DNA from: Apoderus coryli
Taxonomy: Eukaryota; Arthropoda; Insecta; Coleoptera; Attelabidae
Assembly: GCA_911728435.2 (NCBI GenBank)
Contig: OU452207.1
Coordinates: forward strand, 14,471,682-14,535,681
Direction of reading: 5' to 3'
Length of the DNA: 64,000 nucleotides
In this document: positions 24,501-34,021 of the stretch, in pieces
Layout: the number at the start of each line of letters is the position of its first letter
Position numbering within the stretch: position 1 is the first letter of the stretch
Made by a program: the position numbers and the translations under genes
The notes under the pieces: generated by a model
Databases searched by the model: none
What the model was told of the DNA's origin: nothing
Seen by the model: only the letters and a program-made list of their open reading frames with translations

Positions 24501-25408
24501 ATTGGTATCAATTGTGTGTTTTATTTTATTTGTAAAAGTTAAATTATCTCCTTCAAAATAAAATAAATTTGGAAATTCTAAACAAAGATTTATTATTAAT
24601 TCAGCTTCTTCCTCATTAAGATGTTCTAGACGTAGTTGAGATAAAATTAATTCTCTCCTATCTTCATTTTGATTTATATTAAAATTTAAAATTTGACTTG
24701 ACTCTGTAGTTTCTAATTTTTCAAATTCAAATTCATTTTCAAAAATTTTAATTTCTTTTTCTGTTTCGTTTGCATTTAAAACACTTGTTAAAAATTCACC
24801 ATTCTGATTAATTTTAACAATAGAATTTGGAATTAATAAATTATTTTCAATTTTCTTGGCTAACAAGACACACTCTGTATTGAAATATTTATTTGTTTTA
24901 AACTTACAAATCTTTTCTGTGCGTCCTTCTATATTTTGCTTATTAAGGAAAATTTGATATTCCTCTTGGAATGTTTGAGGTCTATTACGAGTTATTGTAC
25001 TAAACAATGGTACTGTTTTAAAATTAGTTATCAGCTGTTTATTTTTTATATCTATTTTACATTCGTAAAATTCTAAAAAGTCTGCACCTATTAAACCATC
25101 AAAATCAATATCTAGATCACAAATATAAACTTTAAGTGGTATATCGCAAAAATAAATAAAGACTGATTCTGTTATAATAACCTTTTCATTTGTAATTCCT
25201 TTAATAGAAAGATATTCTTTATTACGTTTGTAATTTTTATTTTCAATTACTTTTGGTTTAAAAATGGTTACACATGCTCCTGTGTTGATTAAATAATTAT
25301 AAGTTTTTGTAATGTCTTTTATGTAATAATAAGTGTTTGAAAGCGTATATAAAGTTACATGTGATGGTTCCGCATTTGTGTTGTTTCCGAGGCATTTAAC
25401 CGAAAATT
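21579..25408 (-). CDS. pol: Errantivirus pol polyprotein
   Basis: The frame is open from just after the slippery site near 25409 to 21579; the first ATG at 25007 is internal. In order: protease with LINTGACVTI (25285-25260) where DTG is expected; reverse transcriptase with WRVVIDYRKLN and catalytic YMDD (about 24009-24020); RNase H with LTTDASAFAIGS and TDHRPL; integrase with an HHCC zinc region (YHSGKANLH, CEICHKTK), a DDE core (INIDILE, IHCDGGKEF, SNGSLERFH) and a C-terminal GPF motif. It is translated in the -1 frame relative to gag. It makes and integrates the DNA copy. Apart from the protease residue no lesion was seen. Confidence 0.93.
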
Positions 25409-26401
25409 TTCATCTTCTTCATTTTCATCATCATGATTATTTACAAGATGTGTTCGAGAAGAACTTGGATTCGAATAATTATTGTTATTAAAATTTGGTC
25501 TAGTATTACTTGTATTTTGTGTTCTAAAATTTGAGTTTTGTTGCTGTTGCTGATTTCTGAAATTAGTATTTTGTGGTTGATTTCTAAAATTTGAGTTTTG
25601 TTGTTGCTGGATTCTGGGTTCAAATTGTTGTCTTGAATTAGGATTTTGGAAATTGTTAGAGTTATTATTATATTGCCTTTTACGACATTCTTGAACAGTA
25701 TGTCCAGGTTTTTTACAATAATTACAAGTTTTTACATTATTTGTGAAATTATTTGGTTTTCGTGATTGTGTTTGAGTATTGTTGGTATTATTAAAACGTA
25801 TGCGAGATTTTTGTTGTTCAAAATAAGATAATTGTAATTCCCTTTTTATTCTATTTGTTGCTTCTAGCATAGAAAGAGGATTACTTGCCCTAATAATGTG
25901 ACTTATTTTAGGATCTAATCCTGTTAATAAAGTATTAAGACACATTTCTTCAACTAACGAAACTTGAGCATTCTTTTGTTCTCTTGGTAAATTTTGTTTG
26001 TTAATAGCTGCATGTAATTTTGATAAATGAGTTTGTAATCGAGAAACAAAATTTAATGCATTTTCATTAGAACTTTGCACTATTTTCTGCAAGTCTTGGA
26101 TTAAAGATGTTAAGTCTCTTGGATCAGCAAAATGAACATTTAGTAATTGTTGAATTTCTATCCAATGATGTAAATCTCTAGAATTTATTAATTGAGCTGC
26201 TTTGCCTCTTAATTGATTTTTAATTTTCATTGTAACTAACGGTATTTGGTTTTCTGTGCACATTTGAATTGCACAACTACAAGAATTGATGAACGTATTA
26301 AGAGCGATCTGGTCTCCATCATATTCAGGAATTAATGAAAATATTTCTGAAAGCCTAAATGCTTCAATTTCACCTTCATTTGGATTTGTATTTTGAGCCA
26401 T
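25355..26401 (-). CDS. gag: Errantivirus Gag
   Basis: 348 residues from ATG at 26401. An N-terminal capsid-like region (FSLIPEYDGDQIALNTFIN) is followed by a basic, Asn/Gln-rich C-terminus. It has one CCHC zinc knuckle, CNYCKKPGHTVQEC (C-x2-C-x4-H-x4-C), which binds genomic RNA. Gag forms the particle shell. Its 3' end overlaps the pol frame, with a slippery heptamer about 50 nt before its stop. The tail is low complexity (NNSNFRNQ-type repeats), and the shadow frame at 25441-25623 reflects this. Confidence 0.92.
   Translation of the reverse strand: MAQNTNPNEGEIEAFRLSEIFSLIPEYDGDQIALNTFINSCSCAIQMCTENQIPLVTMKIKNQLRGKAAQLINSRDLHHWIEIQQLLNVHFADPRDLTSLIQDLQKIVQSSNENALNFVSRLQTHLSKLHAAINKQNLPREQKNAQVSLVEEMCLNTLLTGLDPKISHIIRASNPLSMLEATNRIKRELQLSYFEQQKSRIRFNNTNNTQTQSRKPNNFTNNVKTCNYCKKPGHTVQECRKRQYNNNSNNFQNPNSRQQFEPRIQQQQNSNFRNQPQNTNFRNQQQQQNSNFRTQNTSNTRPNFNNNNYSNPSSSRTHLVNNHDDENEEDENFRLNASETTQMRNHHM
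25403..25409 (-). promoter_or_regulatory. Candidate -1 frameshift site A_AAU_UUU
   Basis: On the minus strand the gag codons GAA AAT TTT contain the heptamer A AAT TTT in the correct zero-frame register. The pol frame has a stop (TGA) directly before it and is open after it, so slippage here is the simplest route to Gag-Pol. No downstream structure was worked out. Confidence 0.7.
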
Positions 26402-26489
26402 TGTAAATTAATTTATATTTTCTCAATAATAAATGAAATAAATGAAATAACAATCTTAATTATTACAAAAATATTTTTAAAATTACTCA

Positions 26490-26491
26490 CA
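26490..26491 (-). promoter_or_regulatory. Candidate env splice donor in the leader
   Basis: On the minus strand a GTGAGTAAT donor begins at 26490, about 90 nt upstream of the gag start. Paired with the acceptor before 21545 it would remove gag and pol. The exon ends in AT and the next exon starts with G, so the env start codon would be formed at the junction. Confidence 0.6.
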
Positions 26492-26639
26492 TATAGAGTG
26501 TCACAAACATTTGATGTTGACTTTGTCTTGGATCGTTTGTCTTCGTTTCTTGGAAACACGTTTTTTCTTTTGTTTGGCGGTCTGGAAATCTTGACTGATT
26601 GATTTTGGAAATCTTCTTTTCCAATGAACTTCGGATTTT

Positions 26640-26785
26640 GAGCTACCACGAGCTTGGATTGGAGCTTCAACGAGCTTTGAATTATGAGCTGCAACGAGCT
26701 TTGATTTATGAGCTTCAACGAGCTTTGAATTATGAGCTTCAACGAGCTTTGAATTATGAGCTGCAACGAGCTTTGAATTATGAAT
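26640..26785 (-). repeat. 24-bp tandem repeats in the errantivirus leader
   Basis: On the plus strand about six copies of a 24-bp unit containing CAACGAGCTTTGAATTATGA (with T and TT variants) run from about 26640 to 26785. They give the 8-residue shadow peptide ELQRALNY. The array sits between the primer-binding site and gag, where the Drosophila gypsy element carries its repeated insulator sites; the unit is different. Confidence 0.85.
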
Positions 26786-26837
26786 GAGCCTTAGCTCGAG
26801 CTTCTTGGAGCTGACAAGTGGCTAGTTCCACCGATAT

Positions 26838-26938
26838 AGTGTCCTGATCTGAGCGGGGCGACTATACGATCTTGTACGGCGGCGACGAATGCAGGGTCCT
26901 GATCTGAGCGGGGCACAAGCACAAGTCCTGATCTGACA
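26838..26938 (-). repeat. Three copies of GTCCTGATCTGA in the leader
   Basis: GTCCTGATCTGAGCGGGGC occurs near 26841 and 26898, and a shorter GTCCTGATCTGA near 26926. It is GC-rich against an AT-rich background and lies just downstream of the primer-binding site on the RNA strand, where packaging or dimerisation signals are usual. Function unknown. Confidence 0.8.
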
Positions 26939-27014
26939 AGACCAATGGAGTTTCACTCACTTGTTTTTAATTATTTTTATTTTAATTATTTTATTCGTGA
27001 TCTCCTTTTTAGAG

Positions 27015-27032
27015 ATCCTACCGACTGCGCCA
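27015..27032 (-). other. Primer-binding site, tRNA-Ser type
   Basis: On the minus strand TGGCGCAGTCGGTAGGAT begins three bases after the 5' LTR. It is complementary to the 3' end of a tRNA-Ser (…CCGACTGCGCCA), the primer of several insect gypsy-group elements. Confidence 0.8.
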
Positions 27033-27035
27033 ATT

Positions 27036-27541
27036 TGTTATAAACTTATGTTGAAGTTTACTTTTTTAAAAAAAGGTCTTTATTCAATTAACACATAACT
27101 TTATTTTTCAATTTTGAAATTACAGAATGAACTTCTACGATCGACAATGTTCAAGTGAATAATAATAATTATTATTATCAAGTAATCTCTATTATCAAGA
27201 CCGCCCGAATTATAATTATAGAATCTCTAGACTGCCGGAATTATTATTATTCGAATCTCTCTGATTTGATTTTCCTTATACTATTTATACTATTTTAAAG
27301 TGCTGAATCAGATAGCTTCTGGAATTGGTATTATTTATGAAAATCGTAGATTTTCACATAATTATCAAATTACTTATAAACAATAATTCGTGCTTAATTT
27401 GTAAATATTATTGGCTTTGAATTGTCTTTGAAAATGAAAAACAAAGGGTTTGAATTACTGGGAAATTGCGTATTAAAATTAGGAATATAATATGATAATT
27501 CAAAAATAAGACGTAATAGTACTTATTGATCTAATATAACA
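27036..27541 (-). repeat. Errantivirus 5' LTR (506 bp)
   Basis: Same length and ends as 19045-19550. On the minus strand this is the promoter LTR. The duplicated TGTA follows at 27542-27545. Confidence 0.95.
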
Positions 27542-28574
27542 TGTATGTTATAACTGCCGTTATTAAAACGGTTTGTTGCGTGTCTTTAAGAGAGTTCGAG
27601 GATCTTGAGGTAGAAAATTTGGCATGCGTTTATTGAGTATAGCAAAAAGCTTCTTCTGGAAAAATGCGGAACATGATTTGATACTGCCCATGTTTTCTCT
27701 TAGTTTTGCATTTTTTTCTAGCTCACTTGTTGTGCTTGAAGCATGATATTGATCACCAATTCTCTATTTCGGCTACCCGCTCACCATCTCGTAATAATTC
27801 CTCCTGAGAATTTATCAGTCTCCAAAATATTTGGTGTCTTATAAATTGTCATTAATTTGATTAGATTCCATTACAGTTTCCTACTCATTATTATAGTCAC
27901 TAATGCTTTCCCTTTGATAATTTATAATATTGTAATTAATTTTCTATTAAATGCACAACTGCTTTTCGTTTGGGCATTTTAAACCTGTGTATGATATAAC
28001 AATAAATATCAGTTGAAAATAAATAAGACTATGTTATATATTAGTTCTAGGTAATGTTTATGACAGCATTTTTAATTTTATAAAATATGCATTGGCAACA
28101 TATTTATTTTTTTATTGTTTTTAATAAAATAACTAAAAAACAACTTTGTAATTATTAATTTGCGCACAAATTTGCTACAGCAAACAAATCGCTCTTAATA
28201 ACGACAATAAAAAAACTATTTTATTATTACGAAACGTACTTTAACAGAATAATTTTATAATTGTTTTTAAAGGAACAAGTTAATCCAGACTAGTACTTTT
28301 ACAAAATGCTTTTAAAACCAATTATCATTCGGAACAAATTCGTCCTATATAAAATATTTTATAAACGTTTATAAAACTGTTACGATATCATATTTTATAA
28401 CTATTTTATTATTTTGCTGTAAAAACGTTCTTAAAACAGGTTTTCTCACAGAAAAGTTTAACACAGCAGTTTTATCACCAAACGAACCTTTAAAGAACAA
28501 AAAAGTTTTTACTAAGCGGCAATAAAATAATTATAAAATATGTTAGTTCTTTAAGAATGTCGAATTGCTAGTTG

Positions 28575-29250
28575 GGTGACTTCCTCCGCAATAGAACTGC
28601 ATTTAAGGTTAGCCTGTTGCTTTAGAAGCATAATATATATTGCTTTCATCGCACGAGGAGTTCTTTTTAATATCGTATACCCATTTATTTTCGAATTTTA
28701 CAGTCTTTTTCCCTAAGTTGCTTGTTTTTCTCTGAAAACCACGCAGCTTTATTGGACTGAAACTTTTTTTTTTTAGTTTTACTCTTTTGAGGATATTCTG
28801 TGACTATCGGAATCGGAGTGAATATGGAACCAGACTGAAGTCATCATCATTTTCATCCAACACTAATCACGTCTGTAGCTGTCTCATGTCCGGATTTCCT
28901 AAGTAATGAGGATTCTGTGGATGTGTCAAATTGGTAAGATCTAAAACATAATAATTAAGATCCACTTCCAACTACTACTAGTAGTAGTTGTATTTCATTA
29001 TTACTAGTAGTAGTTGTACCTCCTACAATTTCTTCCTGACCGCAAAGATTTTCATTATCGTTACTATTAATTTCCAAATCCGGCACATCTATAGCTTCGA
29101 AGCAAATATTGTCGACAATTGAAACTTTAAAAATGTTCTCAAAAACTGTCACCGCTTTAGAACCGTCAAAATATTGGGTGTTCTATTTCATCTATTTTTT
29201 TTTTAGAAATTTATATTTTCATAAATAGAAAATTTGTCTTGCTCTTTCTT
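28575..29250 (-). other. Unassigned stretch, possible old coding remnant
   Basis: The minus-strand frame 28955-29152 is acidic (NENLCGQEEIVGG), and a Lys-rich stretch follows (FQSNKAAWFSEKNKQLREKD near 28700-28760), suggesting a decayed transposase start. I could not assign a family. It does not read in frame into the pogo relic across the TIR element. Confidence 0.3.
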
Positions 29251-29525
29251 CTTTTTAATAGGAATAAAACTAATATCCAAATTCTCACAGTTTTTTAATA
29301 TCTGCGACCGGTTTCGAACCTGGCTTAGGTCTTCTTCAGGCTATAGAAAGTACAATCACAAAGTATATAAGAAATAAAGGAACAACACACAACTTATGTT
29401 GTGTTCCTTTATTTCTTATATTTGTGATTGTAGTTTATGTAGCCTGAAGAAGAACTAAGCCAGGTTTGAAACCGGTCGCAGATATTAAAAAACTGAGAAT
29501 TTGGATATTTGTTTTATTTCTATTA
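29251..29525. mobile_element. Foldback element, arms about 125 bp
   Basis: The left arm (TTAATAGGAATAAAACTAAT onward) and right arm (ending inverse of TTAATAGAAATAAAACAAAT) pair over most of the element. Shared landmarks are TCTGCGACCGGTTTCGAACC, TCTTCTTCAGGCT and AATAAAGGAACAACA. The centre is about 10 nt. The GAAACCGGTCGCAG block is widespread in insect repeats. No coding frame. Confidence 0.85.
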
Positions 29526-29767
29526 ACATTATACCAGTTCACATATGGGTTCAGTTAGTTTTACACAAATCTTTCTTCTTTGTTTAGTTTAAGATCAGGA
29601 AATGAGTCTATCGCTAGTTCTACTTATTTTTTTCTAGGAGACATCATCTATAATGCCAGATGGGATAAAATGCTTTTCTATCACAGCGGTATTTTTAAAA
29701 GTACAGCTAATGAATATTTAAAATTCAATTTACAGTGTGTTCGCTTAAAACATTTCTTAATAATATA

Positions 29768-30776
29768 CACTTGTGTCCAAGATAAGAATGGGATAGCATT
29801 GGAATCTTGGAAGGGATAGGAGTTACAATGTTGGTTAAATTAGAGAGAAGTTGTACAATTTAAATGCCTTTTAAATGGTGTTTTCAAAAGTAAACTAACT
29901 TTAGCCGAGAATTTTTGAATAAACGATTTTTTGCGATTTTAGTTTTTATTTATTTCTGACATTATTAGTACATATATAAAAAAAATGAAAAGCGCTTTCT
30001 CATTGATACTTTTTGAGGAGAAAAAGATAGCGTTTAAAAATGTTCACTACGACGTTTCGTTTTTGAAAAACCATCATCAACTTCGTTTTTTTAATTACGG
30101 GATTTTTTCATTGTAAATTTAAAGCTATTTTCAATTCAAAAATAGGTGGTATATTACACGCAATGGTGTAAACAAGTTTTCAGTTATGTAAACTTCTTCA
30201 AGAAATATCGCCATAGTTTGGCACTTAACTGACTGAATGCAGAGTAGTAGGTTTCTTTCGTCGTTACTCACAATTATCTATTATTATTTGCCAATTTATT
30301 TCTGTCTCAGTATAACATTTTATTCTGTACGCGGTGAAATGTGTGTGCTTTTTGAAGTTATCAAAAAAAAACGCCTTTCTCAGATGCATGTTTTACGCAA
30401 CGTAAGTGCCAAACTTAGGCGATTTTTCTTGAATAAAGAAAAAAACAAGTTGATTATGGTTTCTCAGAAACGAAACATCGCAGTGACAATTTGTAAACGG
30501 TATCTTTTTCTCCTCAAAAAGTATCAATGAGGAAGTGCTTTTCATTTGTTTATATCTGTAAAAATAATGTCAGAAATAAACAAAAACTAAAATCGCAAAA
30601 AATAGTATTTTCAAAAATTCTCGAAAACGGCTAAAGTTACTTTACTTTTGAAAACACAATTTAAAAGGTTTTGATATGGCACAACTTTTCTCTAATATAA
30701 GCGACATTGTAACTCCTACCGTTTCCAAGATTCCAATGCTATCCCATTCTTATGTTGGACACAGTGTATATTTTAA
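29768..30776. mobile_element. Long-TIR DNA element (1,009 bp) with TA duplication
   Basis: The left end CACTTGTGTCCAAGATAAGA and the inverse of the right end CACTGTGTCCAACATAAGAA start arms that stay similar for about 400 bp (shared AATGGGATAGCATTGGAATC, TTGCGATTTTAGTTTTT, TTTTTGAGGAGAAAAAGATA). TA flanks both ends. The arms have diverged, so the element is old. The ends look mariner-like. The frame 30237-30530 has no motif. Confidence 0.85.
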
Positions 30777-31107
30777 AATTTAACCCACTAATATTAAAGT
30801 GCTTTTTAAAACAACCAGAATGATCTGAAAGTTTATTTATCAAAGGTGTGACTAGGTTATCGCTAATAAGATATCCTGTTTACAGATTCGAAACAAACCA
30901 TTTACTACTTTGAGGATGATGTAAGTGATCACCTGTAAGAGATCAAACCATTCGATTTGGAGCTTGGTGGGATAAACGATGATATGCACATTATATAACA
31001 ACTTCCGTATCGAACGGTGTTAGGAATTGGTGTGTAGATGTATCTTCCTCAACTCCTCTCTAAAAAGTAAAGGTAAATAAATACTTTTTTAAATAAAGCA
31101 ACATTTT
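30777..31107. other. Spacer, nothing recognised
   Basis: AT-rich, with no supported feature. Confidence 0.3.
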
Positions 31108-31594
31108 TATTTTTGAACAAAAATTTGGAACTGACCTTTTGACAATTTGGCCAACGGAAGAACTATCACGGGGGGCAATATTATAATGATTTATTTATCA
31201 AATTTGGGAAAGAATTAAAGAAAGGCTCGCAAAAAGTACTGTTTCAAAAAGCTTATTCATAGCAAATCGGTTGATTTGAGCTAGGAGAGACTGCCGTATG
31301 CTCCATATTCACTGGACCTGGTCCCGTGCGACTGTTTAAGTCATGATAATTTAGCTCGTGGGTAGTGTTTCACGTCGATTGAGGAAATCATATCAGGGAT
31401 AAATATTGTGAAAGTTTTCTCCATATTAGATTTATCTGAGGAGCTGAAGAAGTTTGTGATACGTTGGGAAACGTGTAGAATGACAAAAATAGAAAATATA
31501 TAAATAAATATGAATAGAAGACATTGGAAAGCTGATCTAAGAAACTATTTTATGGGTTCATTAAAATAAGTTCCAAATTTTTGTTCAAAAATCA
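31108..31594 (+). mobile_element. Mariner relic with terminal repeats
   Basis: TTTTTGAACAAAAATTTGGAACT-type ends occur at 31108-31132 and, inverted, at 31569-31594. Between them a damaged DD34D C-terminus reads on the plus strand: LPYAPYSLDLVPCDCL near 31288-31335 (last catalytic Asp block), then FTSIEEIISG and FVIRWETCRM before a stop. Only about 490 bp remain, so it is internally deleted and dead. Confidence 0.75.
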
Positions 31595-31597
31595 AAA

Positions 31598-32700
31598 ATT
31601 TGAAACCCTCTTTTAAACCCCTTGCCTACGCTCAATGTTAATCAGCACCTATAAATAGCCTGTAGTATTTTCGTACCAAATGTGGTTAAAATCCGTTAAG
31701 TGGCTTTTGAGTTATCACGGATACAAATTTTTTCTGACCCTTTTATAGAATTTTCACGGACGCCTATGGTACATTAATTTTTGTCGTGTATTTTTAAAAC
31801 CAATTCATCTAGTTAAATATAATAATTTTTACATTTTAATTTTTTTGTATTTTACCCCTTTTTCTACTATTTACGAACGCCTATGTGAATAAAAATTTTA
31901 TGCTGCATTTTTTAGGTTATCTTATATCAAAGCTATATATAATTAGCCAATTTTTCTGGTATATTTGGGAAACGTTTTTTATTCGTTTTTGACCCTTTTT
32001 TTTAACTATTTTCGAACGCCTGTGTGACCCAATTCTTTTATTTTTTTAGCTTATCATATCGTATCAGAAGTATGAAAAATTATTCCATATTTCGAATAAG
32101 TTTAAGAAATATATATTTTTTATGTTTTGACCCCTTTTCCATTATTTAGGAACGCCTATGAAAGTAAGTTTCATTTCATTCATGACACATTTTATAGGTT
32201 ATATTCTATCAACACTATAAATAACTAGTTAATATTTCTGCTATTTTTAAGAAATACGTTTTTTTTTAATCGTTTTTACCCCATTTTACACTATTTTCGA
32301 ACGCCAATGTGGTCTAATATTTTATGTTTAATATTTTAGGTTATATTCAATTAAATGCGTAAAAAATTATGCAGTATTTCGGATAAGTTTAAGAACTATG
32401 AATTTTTTTAATTTTTGAACCCTCTTTTAAACCCTTTGCCTACGCTCAATGTTTCCCAAAATCTAATCAGCTCCTTGCCATGTCCAATAGTATTTTTGTA
32501 CCAAATTTGGTTAAAATCTGTTAAGCGGTTTTTGCGTTTTCGTGGATACAGACAGACAGACAGACATTTTTTTAAAACTACTTATTTATGTATAAAATGA
32601 CCAAAAACAAGTATTTCCGGTGAAATTAAAAAAAGTTTTTTTTTCATGAAACTAATAGTCTCCATATATACATATATTACATATATGATATGGAGAGCTA
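31598..32700 (+). repeat. Interspersed repeat with diverged 120-150-bp internal units
   Basis: CGCCTATG-type landmarks recur at 31761, 31878, 32017, 32153 and 32302, giving steps of 117, 139, 136 and 149 bp. Each sits in a unit of the form GACCCC-TTTT…CGAACGCC…TTTTAGGTTAT. The 3' module (TTGAACCCTCTTTTAAACCC … ACAGACAGACAGACAT … GATATGGAGAGCTAA) is present in full at 32405-32700 and in part at 31598-31740, so one end is duplicated at both sides. The 16485-16865 copy shows the same 3' end. No coding frame. Confidence 0.8.
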
Positions 32701-33190
32701 ATAAATGTGCAATTCAGGGAATATCGAAGCCCTAAGTCTGCCTTACAAGTATTTTGAACAATTATTAAATTCAATGTTTTTTTCTATTACAGATCAATAT
32801 ACAGTCCTACAGATACCGGGATGTCAATTATCAAAGAATGGGAGTACGTAGCATAATTTGAATTACTAGTCTGGAGCGAATTCAATTATGTATTATAATG
32901 TAATTGTGATACCATTTTTACCAAGTGGTTATTAAACAGACGTTAATGATACAAAAAAAAAAATATATTCAAATTTTGTGCTGTTAATAAATTGCATTTT
33001 GGTTTGTGTAGTTTTATTTTTTTATAGGAACACAATTTGGACTTGGATTGGTTTCCTGTGTCGGTTTTGGAGAAAGTAATATTTACCGTAAATATTTGTT
33101 CCAGAAGGAAAAACAAACGTAACTATTTGATACTTGTTATACAAATCCCGTTGTATATTGTAAGATCGGTTAATCTTGGTTTCTACGTTT
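32701..33190. other. Spacer, nothing recognised
   Basis: AT-rich, no supported feature. The open frame 33037-33306 lacks recognisable motifs. Confidence 0.3.
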
Positions 33191-34021
33191 CTGTTTCTAC
33201 TCTGTTTGGTTTGCGTTACATGGAAAAGTGGAAAATGTGGCTTAAATTTTCTTTGCGATTTGAAACACTGTCAAACTGTCAAAAAATATTTACAAATATT
33301 AACTAAGTGTAATAATTTAAAGGTTCTATGCTCTAATTAAAAAGTGACCTTTATCCGTTATGGTACGTTGAATACGTTGGTTAAAATATTTAATTACTTA
33401 CTAATCGCAACTGGCAACAGCGACGCTGACAGAAAATTGATTTCCTGTTAAATTGGGTTTATATTAAATATCTGAATATTTGATTTTATTCCTTGATGTG
33501 TCTTGATTAAATTTTATGGAAGTTTAACTTGTTTAAATGAAATGCTGAAGATTTAAAGTTAAAGTAAAGCGTGGTTGATCTTTGTATTTTTTCCTGGTTG
33601 GTTTCCGTTTCATGGTTCTTAAATGTGAATGTGGAAGATGTGGTTTAATGTTGGATTTTCTGTCACTGAAGTTAAATATTATTTACAAATATTAAAATAA
33701 TTTTTCTGTATAAATTTAAATGTTTTTTTATACTCAGGAAGTTACTTTTATCCGTTATGTTTAAGAATAATACGTTGGTCAAAATATTGATTTACTAAAG
33801 GCATTGTCTTTACAAAAACATCATGCTAATGGTAACTGACAACAGCAACGGTTATGTAATATCGGATTGATCTTTGGAATTGCATTTGTTTGGTTTCCGC
33901 CTGATGGTTGTTGAATGGGAATGTGTTGCTGCCATTAGTGCATAAGGTTATAAAAGTGAAAAAACTATTGGTTTTTTGGTAAAATATGCAGATTGGGAGT
34001 AAACTAAAAATTTGTTCTTAA
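33190..34021 (+). repeat. Diverged tandem repeat, three units
   Basis: TGGTTTGCGTTACATGG (33209), TGGTTTCCGTTTCATGG (33600) and TGGTTTCCGCCTGATGG (33892) begin related units. The first two share TTTATCCGTTATG, AATACGTTGGT and CAACAGC(A/G)ACG landmarks. Steps are 391 and 292 bp. The last part (33846-34021) recurs almost unchanged at 34833-35008. Confidence 0.7.

Larger units (their letters stand above)
19045..27541 (-). mobile_element. Full-length gypsy-type errantivirus (endogenous retrovirus)
   Basis: Two 506-bp LTRs (19045-19550, 27036-27541) begin TG and end CA and are flanked by the 4-bp duplication TGTA (19041-19044, 27542-27545), a YRYR target as used by insect errantiviruses. On the minus strand the order is 5' LTR, primer-binding site, leader with repeats, gag, pol (protease, RT, RNase H, integrase), env, polypurine tract and 3' LTR. 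All three frames are open over their length. I count two differences between the LTRs, so the insertion is recent. One protease active-site change is noted separately. Confidence 0.95.
17711..28574. mobile_element. TIR-bounded AT-rich DNA element hosting the errantivirus
   Basis: The left end CCCAACTAACAATT and right end AATTGCTAGTTGGG are inverse copies with one mismatch. Both inner flanks (17711-19044 and 27546-28574) are strikingly AT-rich and share dense TTTATAAAA and TTCTTA motifs in both orientations, so they look like two parts of one non-autonomous element. No transposase frame was found. Removing the errantivirus leaves about 2.4 kb. A TSD is not convincing (TG at most). Superfamily unassigned. 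Confidence 0.6.

Noticed and set aside
26599..26787. Protein with ELQRALNY repeats
   Set aside because: It is the plus-strand shadow of the leader repeats, opposite to the element's coding strand.
17400..28960. A single pogo gene spanning the TIR element
   Set aside because: The right-hand flank does not read into a recognisable pogo N-terminus in the needed frame, so only the left flank is called.
33037..33306. Possible host gene of 89 residues
   Set aside because: No motif, splice context or conservation evidence; part of it falls in the diverged tandem repeat.
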